64,000 nucleotides of DNA from Botryotinia globosa. Its lineage: Eukaryota; Ascomycota; Leotiomycetes; Helotiales; Sclerotiniaceae. The notes beneath the pieces were generated by a model that was not told the DNA's origin, searched no databases, and saw only the letters and a program-made list of their open reading frames with translations. Each line of letters begins with the position of its first letter. Position 1 is the first letter of the stretch. The translations under genes were made by a program, and so were the position numbers. This document shows positions 35,543-48,824 of this stretch, one piece after another. The stretch spans positions 620,001 through 684,000 of the forward strand of contig RCSZ01000001.1 in NCBI GenBank assembly GCA_014898425.1, read 5' to 3'.

Positions 35543-37135
35543 GGCTCGGACATATATACCAACGAGACGACCTTGATATGAACCAGGATAAAAATGAGGA
35601 TTTCCGTGATTACCTCTTGCCTTGTAGATATATATGTACTTTGGAAATGTATGTATGTATATGTGTGTGTGTGTATATATATAGATATAGATATAGATAT
35701 ATTCCAGATGGATTGTGTAAAGATTTTAGTTGAAAGAGGAGGTAAATAGCTACTAGGTAGAGTAGATTCAAAAGATAATAAGATGATAATGATCAAGGTA
35801 AGAGAGAGAAATCCAAAATCATTACTGACTATCCGTCTGACGTCTGACTTGATAAGTTTATATATAAATCAGAGGATTCGGATCTCTTCATAGCTAGCTA
35901 GCTAGCTAGCTGCCTACCTACCTAGCTGCCTACCTACCTACCTACCTACCTACCTACCTACCTACCTCCCTAGGTACTCACCTAGACAGACACTTTACTT
36001 ACTTCTTACTTCTCCTTCTCCTTCTTCGTACAGAAGTGGACCATATTCATTTTCTTTTCTAATCTGTAATCGACCTAGATGAGGAGGTAAAGTAGAGTTT
36101 ACAAGTACAAAGTCGTCATCAAATAAGTACTTGGTAGTTGGATATTCCTCACGCAATTCACAATTCCATTTAATATCTTCATCCACATACATGCAAAGTA
36201 CCTGGTACTCTCTCCACAGATATGTCATTCTCTACTCTGTGTCTGTGTCTATGTCTGTGTCTGTGTCTGTGTCTGTGTCTGTGTCTCTGTCTGTGTCTGT
36301 CTCTACTTCGACCTCAACATATTCCACAAGAAATATTACCCATTGGAGACGATAGAAGCACCAGTCACTCCCCAGCACAGCACAGCACAGCATAGCATAG
36401 CATGGCATGGCATGGCATCTCACCTCCCCTACCCTCCCATCCATCACCCATCACCCATCACCCATCACCCATCACCCATCACCCATCACCCATCACCCAT
36501 CACCCATCAAACATCACACGAAAATTCTCACAACCAGCTAACCCTCTCCGTGCGAGTACTCCGTAATCCTCACACAAATCCCATGCATCCCCATGGAAAA
36601 CTTTCCCAAAGACAATATCAATAAATACAATCCACATCCAACCAATCCAATCCAATTCCACCCCCACACTACTAAAACCTCACCAATAAAAATCCAACTA
36701 ATACTCATCTCAGAAGAGAAGAAGTCCTCTCCTCTCCTCACCAATCTAATCCACTATCTTACCTAATCCATCCACTCTCCATCCACTATCTTACCTAATC
36801 CATCCACTCTCCATCCACTATCTTACCTAATCCATCCACTCTCCATCCACTATCTTACCTAATCCATCCACTCTCCATCCACTCTCCAATGCTCCATCCA
36901 CCCAAAACTTCTACTTTGTATATCTAGAACTCCGTATCCATCTATGAACTTTCTCTCATAATCTCATCTCCATTCCGGAATTCCATCTCTCCACCTGTCG
37001 TATTACCCCACGTTTACCCAAAATGCCCTACAAAGTACAATGTCAAGTTGACAGCTCCGATGCCTGCTTGACGCTCGTCTGTCTTGCCCAGGTTGTGTAA
37101 TGCTATCTACCTATACATCTGTATGTATGTATAAC

Positions 37136-37169
<34 letters not shown>

Positions 37170-37402
37170 TATCTCTACATATGTAGGTAGGTATTCTTGA
37201 TATATAGCAATATGTCATGTAATGTCATGTAATATCACGTCATGCAAGCAAGGTGTTGTTTCTATACTCTGTATATTTATATTCTATTCTACATTATATT
37301 CTACATTCTATTCTAGCTTTTAACATCAAGATCCTACAGTACATAGCAATATTCTTCTAAATACCTAGATTCCTTTCCTTTTCAATTCATTTCTCCAGAC
37401 AG

Positions 37403-37433
<31 letters not shown>

Positions 37434-37635
37434 CTAGACTCTATAGATTAGACGATATCATACTAATACGATACTACAAGTCAAGATTCACATAATATAA
37501 TATAATATAAAACTATCTACTTTAATATACAACTATATTATATAATAATTATATATTCTTATATCTCTTTTATTTTCTAAGTCTCATTTCTATATTATCA
37601 TATTATTACTATTAAACCTTTAATAATAAAACCCC
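35543..37635. repeat. Microsatellite- and minisatellite-rich intergenic zone II
   Basis: No gene is supported. Arrays: GT/TA with TAGATA about 35643-35701 (in the DLD1 promoter); AGCT then TACC tetramers about 35891-35967; TGTGTC hexamers about 36237-36302; a drifting pentamer CACAG to CATAG to CATGG about 36373-36418; CATCACC heptamers about 36441-36508 (about ten units); a 32-bp minisatellite of four units at 36751-36878 (unit starts CCACTATCTTACCTAATCCA); and a TA dinucleotide run 37138-37167. The motif TACTCCGTA occurs at 36557-36565. Confidence 0.9.
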
Positions 37636-37958
<323 letters not shown>

Positions 37959-38641
37959 CCACCCCCTTACCAAACCATACAATACCACACCACACCACAA
38001 CACCAAACCACACAACACCACCCAATCCCTCTTACCCAACAGAAATCACACACCACTTCGGCTCCGTACTTCCTTGACTGCTCGAAATCGGTAGCACCCC
38101 CAATCCGAATTCTCGGTCCTTCCAAAGGTCTAGCATGTGGCACATGTATCAATATAAATGAAATACAAACGAATGACACTCATGTGATTGATTGAATGTA
38201 GAGAAAAATGCTGAATGATACTTTACTACATGCTCGTGCAAGAAAGGTTCTTGGTGCAAATATTCAAGTATGGAGGTTCAAGTAGGTACAATGTTCTCTA
38301 ACAATTTATTGATGTGCAAAGACATTAATTAGATGGATGTTAGATATAGGTATCAATACTATCATTCCCGCATGAACGAGATCAGGGTTTCAATATTCGT
38401 GGGGATTTGAAATCTTTACGGCTTGGATACATATTCACAACCCACACATCACATCACAATCAAAGTTCAAAAACCATCCGTTTCAAGTTGGATTTGGAGG
38501 GTTATATCATTGTGGTAAAAATTCGACTCATACTAAAATGTGTCATATTCCTCATAAACTTTTGCTTAATGCAAAAGGAGATTTTTAATATCCCATTCCA
38601 TGACTCCCCCTGGCCCAAATACAAAGCAAAACGTACTACAT
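37959..38641. other. Gene-free region downstream of eS4
   Basis: About 680 bp. It starts with an A/C-rich simple tract (about 37960-38030), then ordinary sequence that should include the eS4 3'UTR. No gene or RNA is recognised. Confidence 0.4.
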
Positions 38642-39845
38642 TTATTGACCAGCGATGGCATGAGCACGTCTGCGGTCTCTCTCCTCAGCAATGGTGAGCT
38701 TGACACCCTTACCCTTTGGAAGGGAGATCCATGGCTTCTCAGCTCCGATGACGAAAACGTTGCTCTCACGGGTAGCGAAGGAGTTGTCTATGGCATCCTT
38801 GATGTGGACAATGTTGAAACCTCCATCGTGACGTTCACGGTGAGTGATGACACCAACACGTCCCATGTTACGACCACCAGTAGCCATGGCGATAACACCA
38901 GTGTCGAACTTGATGAAGTCGGTGATCTTTCCGGTAGCAAGGTCAATCTTGACGGTGTCGTTAACCTTGATGGATGGATCTGGGTAACGGATACTAGAAA
39001 ATTTTATTAGCATCTCTGGGGGGAATAAAAAATTCAAACCGTTGATCTAGCAGAATTTGTGTCGGAGGGGATCGACCAAAGCTTGGACCAACGGCTGAAT
39101 GATGTCTGACAGAACTTACGTTCTAGCATCGTGCGTGACCAAGAATGGGATTCCGCCCTTGCCCAATTGCACTCTCTTGACTTTTCCGAGCTTGTATTCG
39201 GCCTCCTCAGCTTGGATACGGTGAACGGTGAAACGTCCCTTGGTGTCGTAAACCAAACGGAAGTTCTCGCTGGTCTTCTCAATACCGATAACATCCATGA
39301 AACCGGCTGGGTAGGTGGCATCGGTGCGGACCTTGCCATCGACCTTGATCAAACGTTGCATAACGATTGCCTTGGTCTCACGGGAGTTGAGAGCATACTT
39401 GAGACGGTTACGGATGAAGACGATAAGTGGCATGCAGTCTCTAAGCTTGTGTGGACCGGCGGAAGGACGAGGAGCATAGGCACCGGACAATTTGTCCAAG
39501 AGCCAGTGGTTTGGCGCGCTCAAGCGCTTTTGGTGCTTCTTTCTACATGCGACAAAAATATTAGTAAATGATGTCTTTGAGATGTGCTGAAGTGTGTTAT
39601 TATTGCGAAAAGTGGATATGAGGTGATTGAACAAAGCGATCGAAGAATAGTTCATCGTTGGCAGTTGTAGCTTTCGAATGATCGACGAGTCCCAATGTCC
39701 AAAAAAAAATCCCCATATCTCCCAATGTCAATGCCAATGCCAATCGACTGAACATTCCAATCGATTGAGAAAGTTGACCAGGTCTTTTCGTAATTCGATA
39801 ATATAATAATTAAAGAAAGGGCTATGCTTACGGTCCTCTACCCAT
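38642..39845 (-). CDS. RPS4: 40S ribosomal protein eS4 (262 aa)
   Basis: Small-subunit ribosomal protein. Exons: 39845-39832 (14 nt, ATG plus four codons), 39542-39120, 38993-38642. The splice of the tiny first exon rebuilds the invariant start [20 protein letters not shown]. Next come the S4 RNA-binding stretch ([20 protein letters not shown]), the eS4 central domain ([20 protein letters not shown]) and the KOW-containing C-terminus ([20 protein letters not shown]), ending [15 protein letters not shown]. Length is the same as in yeast (261-262). A long first intron (289 bp) right after the ATG exon is common in fungal ribosomal protein genes. It is divergent from the RdRP gene. Confidence 0.98.
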
Positions 39846-41173
39846 GGTTGCGTCTCTGTGTGTATGGAGAAACGAGTATTGGGGGTGGTTGTTGTCGTCG
39901 AAGTTGTCGAAAGGAAAAGTTCGAAAATCAAAATTGAAGACTTTCTCAAAAGTTCCTTCCAAATTTGTGCGCTATCTTAAGCGAGACTGTGTATTTGTTG
40001 CCTTAAATGTAAGGAACAACAACACCTTCACTTATTCTTATCCTCCGAGGTCATCCTCATCCTCATCCTCATCCTCCGTCCTCATCCTCATCACGGGCTA
40101 AATGCAGCAAACGGAAGAAAAAGAGCAGTGCATCGAAGCAAAAAAGGTATTTGAATATGGTTTGAATTGATGGTATGGTGAATGGTCATTTCCTCGTGAA
40201 CTGAACCTTTACATGTATAGCCTCAAATTATCGACAGAGCAGAGCAGCGCAGAAGAGAGGGAAAGAAAATAATAGTTCTATCACATTTCACATATCACAC
40301 TCCAATACAATGTCAAAGTCTGACTACAACATTTCTATGCATCAGGTATGCATTTGATGCTCACGAAATTCAACCCTTCCTTCTCTTGAAATCATCAGTC
40401 ATTTGAGTATTCGAAAAGATCATCATCTCCTCTCAATGCTTGCTTTCTTGCATCTTCGTCTTTTGTTTGCAAGTGCTAGGGGCTGCAGTTCTTGAAATTG
40501 GGTTGAAGACGAGACAAACGACAAACTCATTGAAAACATTATACAGAGGATGAAACGTTCTTTCCGTCTGCTTTTTATCACTCTTTCTCTCTGTCTCCCG
40601 CGTTCACTTTTTCTGAAGCTAGCGTTGATCATTCACTTCTACCCTCACATCCACCTCCACCTCCACCTCCACAAAATCAATTATAATCTCTTCTCCTCTT
40701 TATCCCATTACCTACCGAAACTTTCAATCTCCAACAAACTCCAACAAACTCCAACTTGTCACTTTCTTTCCCATTCAACCAGAATCAGTGCCTCCGTTTG
40801 TAATACTGATTTGGTTTCCATCTCATCATTAGTTACCAGGTAACGAAAGCGTCAGTTTCTCCAAAGCGTCGGTTTCTCGACTTGACTGCATCTCGCCATT
40901 CGACTCTTCTACCGTTTGGTAGACCGGACCCTAAATTTACATATCACCCTATTTTCCAGCCAAGTAGCTTCTTTTTTTCTATTGAGGGGAGAGGGTTTTC
41001 AGCCTGTACCTAAGCCAAATGTTTGTAAAGCTTGAACCTTCACTTCATCTCCAGCAAAGTGTCCAGCAAAGCTACAAAGCTGACAGCATTTTCTAGACTC
41101 CCAAATCATCTCCATATTGAAGGTTTGGTCTCCTCATTTCACGTTGGCACACGCAACCTCATAATAGCAAAAA
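39846..41173. promoter_or_regulatory. Divergent promoter region of eS4 and the RdRP
   Basis: 1.33 kb with no supported gene. It includes a short TCATCC hexamer run (about 40052-40090), a CACCTC run (about 40649-40672) and a duplicated CTCCAACAAA (about 40731-40751). No transcription-factor site is confidently recognised. Confidence 0.35.
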
Positions 41174-44100
41174 ATGGCGCCCAGGCTCCCAGCTATTCAG
41201 GTCAGACCTGAGGTCAATGAGTCAGACCAAATCGTATTGTTCATTGATAACATACAGCCCGGTACTACATTACACGATATGATCAGTAACCTGGAAAGGC
41301 AAGGTAACATTGTGTATATCGAGATATTTGCAGACAAAATTCAAAGAGGAAAAGTGACATTTTCACCTGCTCCTAGCCCTTTCTGGCGAAGTGGTCAATA
41401 TCCAATCACCACTGCGGTTGGCAATACTTATAATGTCAAACTCCGGCTCGATACTACCCCGAGAAAAGAAAGAACCGTGAAAAGCCCCTTCAGAAGGAAT
41501 GCTTTCTACCCTGAAAAGACGAAACTTGTTTCTTCTACTCTTCAGTTTGGAATCATGATTGAGCCGGAACGTATGATGCCTATGGAGACCCTTGAATCTC
41601 AGGAGCCTGGCGATCTTACGCTTACTGTGAATCTGAGGCGCAAAGAACTTGAAGCTCATTTCACGATGCATTTGGTGGACCCACGAATACAGGGCGACAT
41701 CGATTTTCCTAGTACATCTGAGATTGGAGAGTATAATCGCCGTGAGAAATACTTGTTCACTATACCATTTGGTCAGTTGAAGTCAATCCAGAAAGTTGAT
41801 CTTACAGGAGGAAATTTTTCACTCTTGATATCTTTGGACAGTCCGCCTAGGTTCTTCCGCTGGCGCAATGATGGACAAGTACCCCAATCAGGCGCGCTAT
41901 CATGGAACCAATGGGATGGCTGGTTTCGGCAGACCGATATTGAATTTGACCCTTTCATCATTGAACATCGCCCAATCGCTCTGCACAAGAAGAGGCCAGT
42001 CGTTGATATTGGTAATTTATTCTCACAATACTTCTATTTCATGAATTAAGCTGACTTATGTAGGCCGCTGGACTACTTACCGTTGGAATTTTAATAATAG
42101 TCAATGTTCTCCAGATCAATTTCAAATGGTTCAGGCTGCTCTCCAAGATTTCAACATCGATATGGTCCCTCTGAATAGCTTCAGTTTGACTCCAATGCGC
42201 AAAGCCGAGCTATGGTCTCTCATAGACCCTAGTGAAGACAAAACTACGAAGTCTGGCCTTCGTTCTCTTGATCCAGACAGTATCAAAGTGCATCTAACAT
42301 TTGAAGTAAGATATCAACTAGAAGTGTGCATTTCTAGGGGGATTGTCAACGAATACAATATCGACAAAAATTTCATAGATTCCTTAGCTAAATTATCTGC
42401 ACAAGATTCAGCTAAGGCAAGGAATTTACTGGAGTACGTTGCCGAGCATTACAGTTCCAAACGTCTATACGACCCTTCGTCTATTTTTACCAATAGTGAA
42501 GCTTTGTCATTTTCCTCCTTGACTGATATTCCCCATTACTGCGCCTTTTCACGAAAAGCTACAGTAACGCCGACTTCAATCTTATTCAATTCGCCTACTG
42601 TTGAAACTACCAACAGAGTCTTGCGACATTACTCGAAGGAGAACGAGGAAGGTCGATTTCTACGTGTTCAGTTTACCGATGAAAAGTTCGAGGTAAGTTC
42701 CTCCACAGTTCCTGTCTGTGCTTCCCTTGCTGATAGATGTAGGGCCGGATCAATTCATGTGCCGATAAGATTCGCAATGATGCAATATTCACAAGAGTAT
42801 TTAGAGTGATCAGTAATGGCGTTCGTATTGGCGATAGGCACTACGAGTTTTTAGCCTTTGGAAACTCTCAATTCCGAGAGAATGGCGCATATTTCTTTTG
42901 TCCGCCCCCGTATTTATCTTGCAACGATATTCGCCAATGGATGGGGACTTTCTCTCACATCAATGTAGTTGCAAAGTATGCTGCAAGACTTGGCCAGTGC
43001 TTTTCAACAACTAGAGCTATCAAAGGACTTTCAGCGCCCGACATCGTGAAGATTCCTGATATTGAAAGGGGTAGGTACTGCTTCACTGATGGAGTTGGCA
43101 AGATCTCGCCTTACCTTGCTCAAATGATTACTGCTGAACTAAAACTCCGTGTCAACTCGGCACCATCGGCTTTTCAATTCAGACTTGGTGGCTGCAAAGG
43201 CATATTGGTCGTTTCTCCTGATGCGAAAAATAATGAAGTCCACATTCGCAAAAGTCAGCAAAAGTTCACAGCTGCATATAATGGTCTCGAAATCATTCGA
43301 TGTTCACAGTTCTCTTCTGCTACTCTTAATCGGCAAACTATCACTATCCTTTCAGCACTTGGGGTCAAGGACGAAGTGTTTTTGAGGATGCTATCTAGAC
43401 AACTTTCTGACTATCAGAGTGCGATGGACAACAACACCATTGCACTTGGCCTCCTTAACAGATACATCGATGATAATCACATGACCATCAATATTGCTGG
43501 TATGATATTGAATGGTTTCATGTCAGAAAAAGAGCCGTTTGTTCTGTCTTTGCTCCATCTGTGGAGAGCATGGTCGATCAAACTCCTAAAGGAGAAGGCA
43601 AAAATTATAGTAGAGAATGGAGCTTTCGTGCTTGGCTGTGTTGATGAAACAAACACTCTGAGAGGCTATACTAAGCCAACAGTGGCATGCGGTACGACTT
43701 ACAAAGAAACCGAGTTACCCCAGATTTTTATTCAAGTGCCTGATAGGGAAAACACCACGCAATACAATGTCATTGAGGGCATTTGCCTCGTCGGACGAAA
43801 TCCATCCCTTCATCCTGGTGATCTAAGGGTTGTCCAAGCTGTAAACGTACCAGCTTTACACCACTTGCGGGACGTCGTTGTGTTTCCTCAAAGTGGCGAA
43901 CGAGACGTGCCTAGCATGTGTTCTGGTGGCGATTTAGATGGTGATGACTTTTTTGTCATATGGGATAAGGATCTTCAGCCAACCGAATGGAACTGTGAAC
44001 CAATGAGCTACGCAGCCTTAGATCCTATAACGCTTAAACGACCTGTTGTTGTCACAGATTTACAGAAGTTTTTCGTAAAATACATGAAGAACGACTCCTT

Positions 44101-45513
44101 GCCGAGTATAGCCCATGCTCACCTGGCACAAGCTGATTATCAGAAGCAAGGTATTAAGGATGCCAAATGTAAGTATCTTGATTACGCTCTGCTTTTTTTT
44201 TGTTGTATTTTATACTAACGTCACCCTCAGGTCTCGAGCTCGCGGAACTACATTCCAAGGCCGTTGACTACGTTAAAACTGGTCAACCGGCCACGATGCG
44301 AAAAGAGCTAGCCCCTCCAAAATGGCCACATTTCATGGAAAAGATCCATCAGCCTGCATCAAAACAGTATCATTCCCAGAAAATTCTTGGTCAACTGTAC
44401 GACAAGGTTGAGAGCGTTGACTTCGTACCACAGTACGAAGAACCTTTTGACAAACGTATTTTGAGGGCTTACAAACTAGACAGTGCTATTCTGAAGGCTG
44501 CCCGTCAGACAAAGACGAAATACGACACCGCTATGCGACGAATTCTAGCCCAACAAGACATCAAGACTGAATTTGAAGTGTGGTCCACGTTTATCCTTTC
44601 CAAGCCAAAAGTCGGAAGTGACTACAAACTTCAGGAAGATATGGCAGTGATTACCGGTGCACTCAAAGATAGATTTCGCACGGTATGCATCAATGTAGCT
44701 GGTGGTAAAGACTTCTCAATCCTCGGGCCATTTGTTGCTGCCATGTACAAAGTGACAAAGGAAGAACTCGACATCGCATTGGCCGAATGCCGTTCAACAA
44801 GAACGGTTAACGGAATAAAGTTGAAAAGGCGAAGAATGAGACCTGAATCAATGCCATTGATCAGTTTCCCATGGTTGTTCGAGAAGGAATTGGGCAGGAT
44901 TGCTACTGGTATTGAAGCCATAGATGACTTCGAAAAAATAGGGTTCTCTACCTTCAGCATTGAGAAGCCTCAGGTCACAGCGCTGAATCGTCAGCCGCAG
45001 CGCTCTAAGCAAGACGAAGATTTTGTTAAGCAAGAGAATGGTCTTATTGTTCACCGTGGTGAAATTCTTGACGTGTTCCCAGAGAACTCAGACAACGACT
45101 TTCCTTGGGACTCTGACGCGATGTCTGATACTTCTCTGCCAGACTTTGTAGCCTCTGGCCAACCAATGTCAAGAGACGGAGTAGAGTCTACCACAGTCGA
45201 AGCTTCTTCCGAAGGCACGAACCAAACTTCTACGCTTCAAGACAATGTACTTCCGCAAAACTTACAAAGCCAGAACCAGGCATCAAAAATAACAGAGCAC
45301 GAAGAATTAGACATTACGACTGAATTTATTGACCAGGAAATCCTCACGCCATCTTCATCAGTCCAGAGCTCCTCTCCAGAAGCCCCTGTCACCACAACCA
45401 AGTCTGATATAAGCCTCTCTGATGATGAAGAGACCGAAGAACATGTCGAGATTATAGAAAGTGTCGTTCGCGAGCGTTCTATGATCGACAGACTATCGGC
45501 TTTCGTGGACTAA
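41174..45513 (+). CDS. Cellular RNA-dependent RNA polymerase, RNA silencing (1391 aa)
   Basis: RdRP of the eukaryotic QDE-1/SAD-1/Rdp1 family, which turns single-stranded RNA into dsRNA for Dicer. Exons: 41174-42011, 42064-42692, 42743-44168, 44231-45513. Residues about 20-70 (IVLFIDNIQPGTTLHDMISN...) look like an RRM-type fold seen at the start of some fungal RdRPs. The catalytic core has GRYCFTDGVGKISPYLA, FQFRLGGCKGILVV, CLVGRNPSLHPGDLR and the metal-binding loop SGGDLDGDDFFVIWD (D886-x-D888-x-D890, all present). After the polymerase fold (about residue 1200) there is an acidic, Ser/Thr-rich tail ending ERSMIDRLSAFVD. Length is close to Neurospora QDE-1. I cannot say which of the three fungal clades it belongs to. 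Confidence 0.94.
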
Positions 45514-46262
45514 CCAACTCTCTTATAAACTTTCGAAAGAATTTCAAACCTCGTTACTTGATGGATATTTTCGTTGACTTTCTACCTTTCTTCCTTTGTT
45601 TCTTTCCATATTCCCTACTGCCCGTTGAAGAGTGTCCAAAAGTGCATTTCACTGCGTTGAAATTTCACTACCGGTACTCCGTGCTGCAAAGTTTAGCTTT
45701 GATCCAGAAAATACTCGAGATATTGATGGAACAGCATAGATGACTCAGTTTGCGTGGTTTTTTCTTTCTTGCTCAGGAGGAATTCAATTTTATTAGCTAG
45801 GGAGGAATTAAGTGAGCGGGTCTGAAAACTAGTTACATGGTATTGCATAGCAAGCTAGCGAGCGACTATTTGGTGTTCAATCTTACGATCAACGAATTAA
45901 TGAAAATCACGATATACCACCATTGCTCTCTGTAAAATAATGATGCCGATTTGAACGTTGTGAATGAATTTCGTGAGTTGATCTGATTACATATTATGCG
46001 ATCCCCCCCTTTGTTCCCTCACAGCCGATGAATCGACAGCCCATTTGCAGAACGAATGAGTGAATGGTCGACAAAATGTACATTACTTCCCTATTGGACT
46101 GGCACGTTCAACGACACTGCATACATAACCCGAAATTTCGGGAAAGTTGCACATCACATAAACAGATAATAGATATTATAATTTTAATTGGCATGAGCCT
46201 TTCTTATACAATTTGTATATGCAACTTTTAAATTTTGAAACAACTGGGTATATGACCAGTCC
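45514..46262. other. Gene-free region between RdRP and ASADH 3' ends
   Basis: About 750 bp between convergent genes. A 61-codon frame at 45558-45743 has no support. No repeat or RNA is seen. Confidence 0.4.
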
Positions 46263-47635
46263 TTAGATGTAGCCCTTAAGAACTGCAGCTTCTGCATTCA
46301 ATATCGAAGAACCAGCAGCTCCAATAACAGCTAACGACGGTGTCAGTCCTTGAGCATTGTAAAATTGGAAAGAGAAGGGAAACTTACTGTTGTGACTCAA
46401 GGCCACGAATTTGAGATCAAAGATTCCGCTATCATCTTCTCTGACTCGTCCAACACTGACTGTGTATCCATTCTGTGTGTTGCGATCCAATCTTGGTTGC
46501 GGTCTATCCGCTTCCTCCATAACGGCAATCGCTGGCTCTGGTGCTGACGGACATCCCAATGTTTGCGCCTCACTTACATATTCCCTCATAGCCTTCTTGA
46601 CTTCTTCCGCGGTAGGTTTAGGTGCGTCGCGGTTCTTGAAACGAAGAGATACGCAAGCCATATGTCCATCTAGAACTGCGACTCTGTTGCAAGCCGCTGA
46701 AATCTTCAATTCTGATTGATCCTCAAATCCAGTAACTTCAGGATTGACTCTTCCAAGAATCTTCTGTGCCTCCGTCTCTAACTTGTCTTCCTCGCCGGAG
46801 ATGAATGGAACAACATTGTCGAGGATATCCATACTACTCACACCTGGATAGCCAGCACCGCTAACAGCTTGCATGGTGACTACGCTCACTTGGTCGACCT
46901 CTCCGAAAGCTTTTTGGATGGCGGCGAATGGGATGACTATGCCGATGACTGCGCAGTTGGAGTTGCAGACGAGGAAACCCTTCTTTAAGGAATGGGCGCG
47001 ACGTTGGTGGGGAATAAGATCGAAATGGGGGAGGTTAACTGTAGGGACGATGAGGGGAACGATTGGATCGCGACGGTAGTTTTTGGCATTGGAGAAGACA
47101 GCCAATTCAGCCTTCATGAATTCCATCTCTAGATTAACAATTCAAGTAAGTATTGCCCCTAAGAACTCGGTCGTCTCACCATGGGAATTTCCCAAAGGGC
47201 AAGGAAGTGTAACTGTAATTGAGGGTCTCATACCAATGTCGCCAGCAACATCAGCATCCAATCCACTGAACACAATGTCACAATCCGCGAACTCGCTTGC
47301 TTTGCATTCCTTAACGACTAAATCGCCAATCTCGGCGGTCATGGGAAAGGCTTGTTTCCATTTGACAGCATCTTTGTACTTCTTTCCTGCAGATCGCGAA
47401 GAAGCTCCTACGGCGTGGAGTTTAAAATATGGATGTTGAGCAAGAAGAAGAATGAATCTTTGACCGACGGAACCAGTGCATCCAAGTACAGCTAGTTTAA
47501 CTAATCAGCGTATGTCATGCGGGAAGCTGGAATGGGAAGGTAGGTAGTGAAGATGTATGAAGAATGGTGAGAGTTGTGAGGAGGGTATGTTTGAGTTAAC
47601 TAACCACAACGCTTGGTAGGAAATTGAGTGACCAT
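46263..47635 (-). CDS. HOM2: Aspartate-semialdehyde dehydrogenase (365 aa)
   Basis: Catalyses the NADPH-dependent reduction of aspartyl-4-phosphate to the semialdehyde in Met/Thr/Ile synthesis. Exons: 47635-47605, 47491-47234, 47128-46388, 46330-46263. The nucleotide-binding start [20 protein letters not shown] is rebuilt across intron 1. The active-site Cys is in [25 protein letters not shown] and [17 protein letters not shown] carry further family residues. The short final exon ([20 protein letters not shown]) completes the protein. Length equals yeast Hom2 (365). The donor after the 10-codon first exon is GTTAGT, slightly unusual. The enzyme is fungal/archaeal type and absent from animals. 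Confidence 0.96.
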
Positions 47636-47768
47636 TGTGTGCTATTTGATCTGGCAGTGAAAATCTAAGTATTAATATCTATTGCGATGATCAAGAAAGG
47701 CGAATCTATGGATGGAAGATATAAATGATAATTTAAAAGGTTTATAGGTTGTGACTGTTTCCATTGTG

Positions 47769-47817
47769 ATAGAAATCATAGAAATCATAGAAATCATAGA
47801 AATCATAGAAATCATAG
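47769..47817. repeat. 9-bp tandem repeat in the HOM2 promoter
   Basis: Five perfect copies of ATAGAAATC plus a partial one, about 135-180 bp upstream of the HOM2 start codon. Confidence 0.9.
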
Positions 47818-47965
47818 TGGGGGTGGAGAGTAAGGCTGCACTATTTTTTGGTGGGATGCCGACGTCGGGCATGCAAGGCTGAAAATATTTCTTCATGTAT
47901 CGGTAAATATATCAAGATTTTGCCACATACAAGTTCTTTCAAGGTTTTGGAAATCGAATCGAATC

Positions 47966-47971
47966 GAGTCA
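47966..47971. promoter_or_regulatory. GAGTCA half-site, possible Gcn4/CPC1 target
   Basis: GAGTCA (TGACTC on the HOM2 strand) about 335 bp upstream of HOM2. Amino-acid genes including HOM2 are under Gcn4/CPC1 control in fungi. Single hexamers are common by chance, so the support is weak. Confidence 0.2.
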
Positions 47972-48219
47972 CGTTATAGAAAGATTGACTTGATTTGATA
48001 CTCAGATCCGGAGTTTGGGAGTCTTCGATTAATACATACAACAAGGCAATTAGAAAGACATGTCGCTCTGGGTGTGCTACTCAACACTAGTCTTTGCCTT
48101 TCATATACATACATGTCGCCGGAAACCATCAGGGTAGAGTGGGTTCATTATTTTGAGTTATAGCTAATTTTTCTATTATACATCCATCCCCATGTGTCGT
48201 AATCGTCAAATTTGGGCCC

Positions 48220-48824
48220 CTAATATTGACTTGCGGTGTTCTGGCACGCTTTCTGTAAGGAACTGTTAGCCTGACTCTGGGTCCAAAAGAGTATAGGTTC
48301 GTCCATACCAATTGCTCCAAATACCAGTTGCAGATAGACATGTTTCCTTGGTTCTCGTCCATGCAGTTGGTGAAGCTCTTGACCTGGAAACCACAGTTTG
48401 GTTCGCCAAATTGGTTCTTCTCTTGACCTTGGGATGCTACAGCATTATCCTGAGCTGCTTCGGGTGCGCTAGATCCACCGCCGAAGAAGCCTGTAATGGC
48501 GTGGCCTAATGAAGATCCGATGGCGACACCTCTGCACGAAAGAGATCAGTATGCAACTTTGGAAATGATATCTGGCGCAATGAAAACTCACGCTGCAGTG
48601 CTAGCCACTTGTCCAAGCAAACCTGGACCAGAAGAACCTTGAGCTTGTGGAACTCCTACTTGTGCTTGAGGAGCGGCTGGGGGAGCTGCACCTGCTGGCC
48701 TTGGTGGGTATGCAGCAGTGGTTGCTGGGCGGGTTTGCTGGGCGGAAGGTGAAGGTCTGCTTGGGGCTGAGACAGTTGGTCGAGATGGGGCGCTTCCCCT
48801 TCCAGATCTTCCTTGACGAGGCAT
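48220..48824 (-). CDS. MIX17: CHCHD2/Mix17-type twin CX9C protein (162 aa)
   Basis: Small mitochondrial intermembrane-space protein of the Mix17 (CHCHD2/CHCHD10) family. Exons: 48824-48592, 48531-48309, 48252-48220. The N-terminus is basic and Pro/Ala-rich (MPRQGRSGRGSAPSRPTVSA), then a Gly-rich hydrophobic segment (GVAIGSSLGHAITGFFGGGS) typical of the family. The CHCH domain has two CX9C pairs: CGFQVKSFTNC and CNWYLEQLKAC; the last Cys of the second pair lies in the 11-codon third exon, so recognising the third exon is needed to see the domain. It ends ASQY. An in-frame ATG at 48965 would add 47 residues but lacks family character, so I chose 48824. Confidence 0.93.
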
